Assembly (NCBI RefSeq): GCF_000591055.1
Contig: NC_020388.1
Coordinates: 186,001-250,000 of the forward strand
Direction: 5' to 3'
Source: Natronomonas moolapensis 8.8.11
GTDB taxonomy: Archaea; Halobacteriota; Halobacteria; Halobacteriales; Haloarculaceae
DNA: 64,000 bases
The notes under the pieces are model-generated. The model was not told where the DNA came from. It ran no database searches and saw only the letters and a list, made by a program, of their open reading frames with translations. The translations under genes and the position numbers were made by a program. This document shows, one piece after another, positions 63,535-64,000 of this stretch. The stretch's first letter is position 1. Each line of letters opens with the position of its first letter.

Positions 63535-63628
63535 GGGCCGCCCCGTGTGGTCGGGACACACCACCTCCGTGCGGTCGGGCTGGACCGGGCCGCCCCGTGC
63601 GGTCGGGACACACCACCTCCGTGCGGTC
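63535..63628. repeat. 42-bp direct repeat, two copies with period 52
   Basis: Copies at 63535-63576 and 63587-63628 start GGGCCGCCCCGTG and end CCACCTCCGTGCGGTC and differ at one base. They fill the gap between DUF151 and pdxT and reach the pdxT stop codon (CTA 63628-63630 on this strand). Confidence 0.85.
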
Positions 63629-64000
63629 TACTGAAAGAAGGCCAGCCCGTGGAGCCGCGAGTCGTCGGTCAACTCGGGGTGAAACGACGTGCCGAAGACG
63701 TTGTCTTGCCGGACGGCGACGGGCCGGTCCTCGACTGACGCCAGGATCTCGACGCCGCCGTCGACCGAATCGATCGTCGGCGCACGGATGAACACCGCCG
63801 GGAACGGCTCCGTGAGGCCGGTCACGTCGAGGGCGGCCTCGAAGCTGTCTTTCTGTCGCCCGAAGGCGTTCCGGTCGACGCTCACGTCGAGGAGATCAAG
63901 CGTCTCGACGCGGTCGTCCTTGGCGTCCGAACTGGCGACGATGAGGCCCGCACAGGTTGCGAGCACCGGTTTGCCGGCGGCGGCGAACGCTTCGATCTCC
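63628..64000 (-). CDS. pdxT: Pyridoxal 5'-phosphate synthase glutaminase subunit, C-terminal part
   Basis: About 124 codons of the gene lie in the window; the N-terminus is beyond the edge. GKPVLATCAGLIVASSDAKD contains the nucleophile Cys (CAGLI), VFIRAPTIDSV follows, and VFGTSFHPELTDDSRLHGLA holds the His-x-Glu pair. PdxT gives ammonia to PdxS for vitamin B6 synthesis. Its stop codon is inside the second 42-bp repeat. Confidence 0.92.
   Translation of the reverse strand, partial: EIEAFAAAGKPVLATCAGLIVASSDAKDDRVETLDLLDVSVDRNAFGRQKDSFEAALDVTGLTEPFPAVFIRAPTIDSVDGGVEILASVEDRPVAVRQDNVFGTSFHPELTDDSRLHGLAFFQ

Overview
The window is a GC-rich piece of a halophilic archaeal chromosome (class Halobacteria; the genus cannot be fixed from sequence alone). 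Evidence for this: archaeal information-processing genes (TFB, PCNA, large primase subunit, RPA plus its partner protein, Sec61-beta), archaeal lipid genes (CDP-archaeol synthase, a geranylgeranyl-reductase-type flavoprotein), a class III prepilin peptidase with a pilin-like substrate, acidic predicted proteins, HTH regulators of haloarchaeal type, and many genes with an archaeal TATA element 25-30 bp before the start codon, as expected for leaderless mRNAs.

Layout. 1-4.4 kb: start of ilvE, a methyltransferase, a pilin, a secreted protein, a membrane-anchored winged-helix protein, then a gene-free block that looks like a non-autonomous IS200/IS605-type (PATE-like) element. 4.4-13.7 kb: etfBA, then the aromatic block trpCBA plus the archaeal early shikimate enzymes (ADH synthase, dehydroquinate synthase II, aroD), with a cold-shock gene and a Bat-type regulator between them. 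13.8-17.5 kb: TRAM-like membrane protein, AglD-like glycosyltransferase/flippase fusion, Tat-exported beta-propeller. 17.5-24.1 kb: two lactate-permease paralogues flanking a winged-helix regulator, each preceded by its own short upstream ORF, then a GCS2-family ligase. 24-33.3 kb: tfb, ilvA, an ABC-2 exporter, pcn, and a 2-oxoacid dehydrogenase E1alpha-E1beta-E2 operon without an E3 gene. 33.3-48.4 kb: priL, carS, DUF502, UbiA, TRAM, Tfx, SDR, rpa3-rpap3, pibD, guaAa, a leuA/cimA-type synthase, DUF192, Sec61-beta and thioredoxin. 48.4-57.9 kb: a complete arginine operon on the minus strand, argG-argH-argW-argX-argC-argB-argD-argE-argF, using the LysW-type amino-group carrier route. 58-64 kb: DUF456, PsiE, paralogue of the wHTH membrane protein lacking its HTH, LigT-like protein, geranylgeranyl-reductase-like protein, hisE, DUF151 and the end of pdxT.

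Most striking observation. Between argW and argX lie seven identical 59-bp tandem repeats. On the argX strand each unit carries a Shine-Dalgarno sequence, a GTG start and a 20-codon mini-ORF whose TGA overlaps the next GTG (GTGA). With one earlier mini-ORF the argW-argX junction is a chain of eight coupled mini-ORFs ending on the argX start codon. The argW carrier protein itself has lost every zinc-binding cysteine. A second unusual item is a pair of ~116-bp palindromic MITE-like elements at 45.5 and 62.6 kb with flipped cores; each supplies the stop codon of the preceding gene.

No tRNA, rRNA, CRISPR array, complete insertion sequence or replication origin was recognised.
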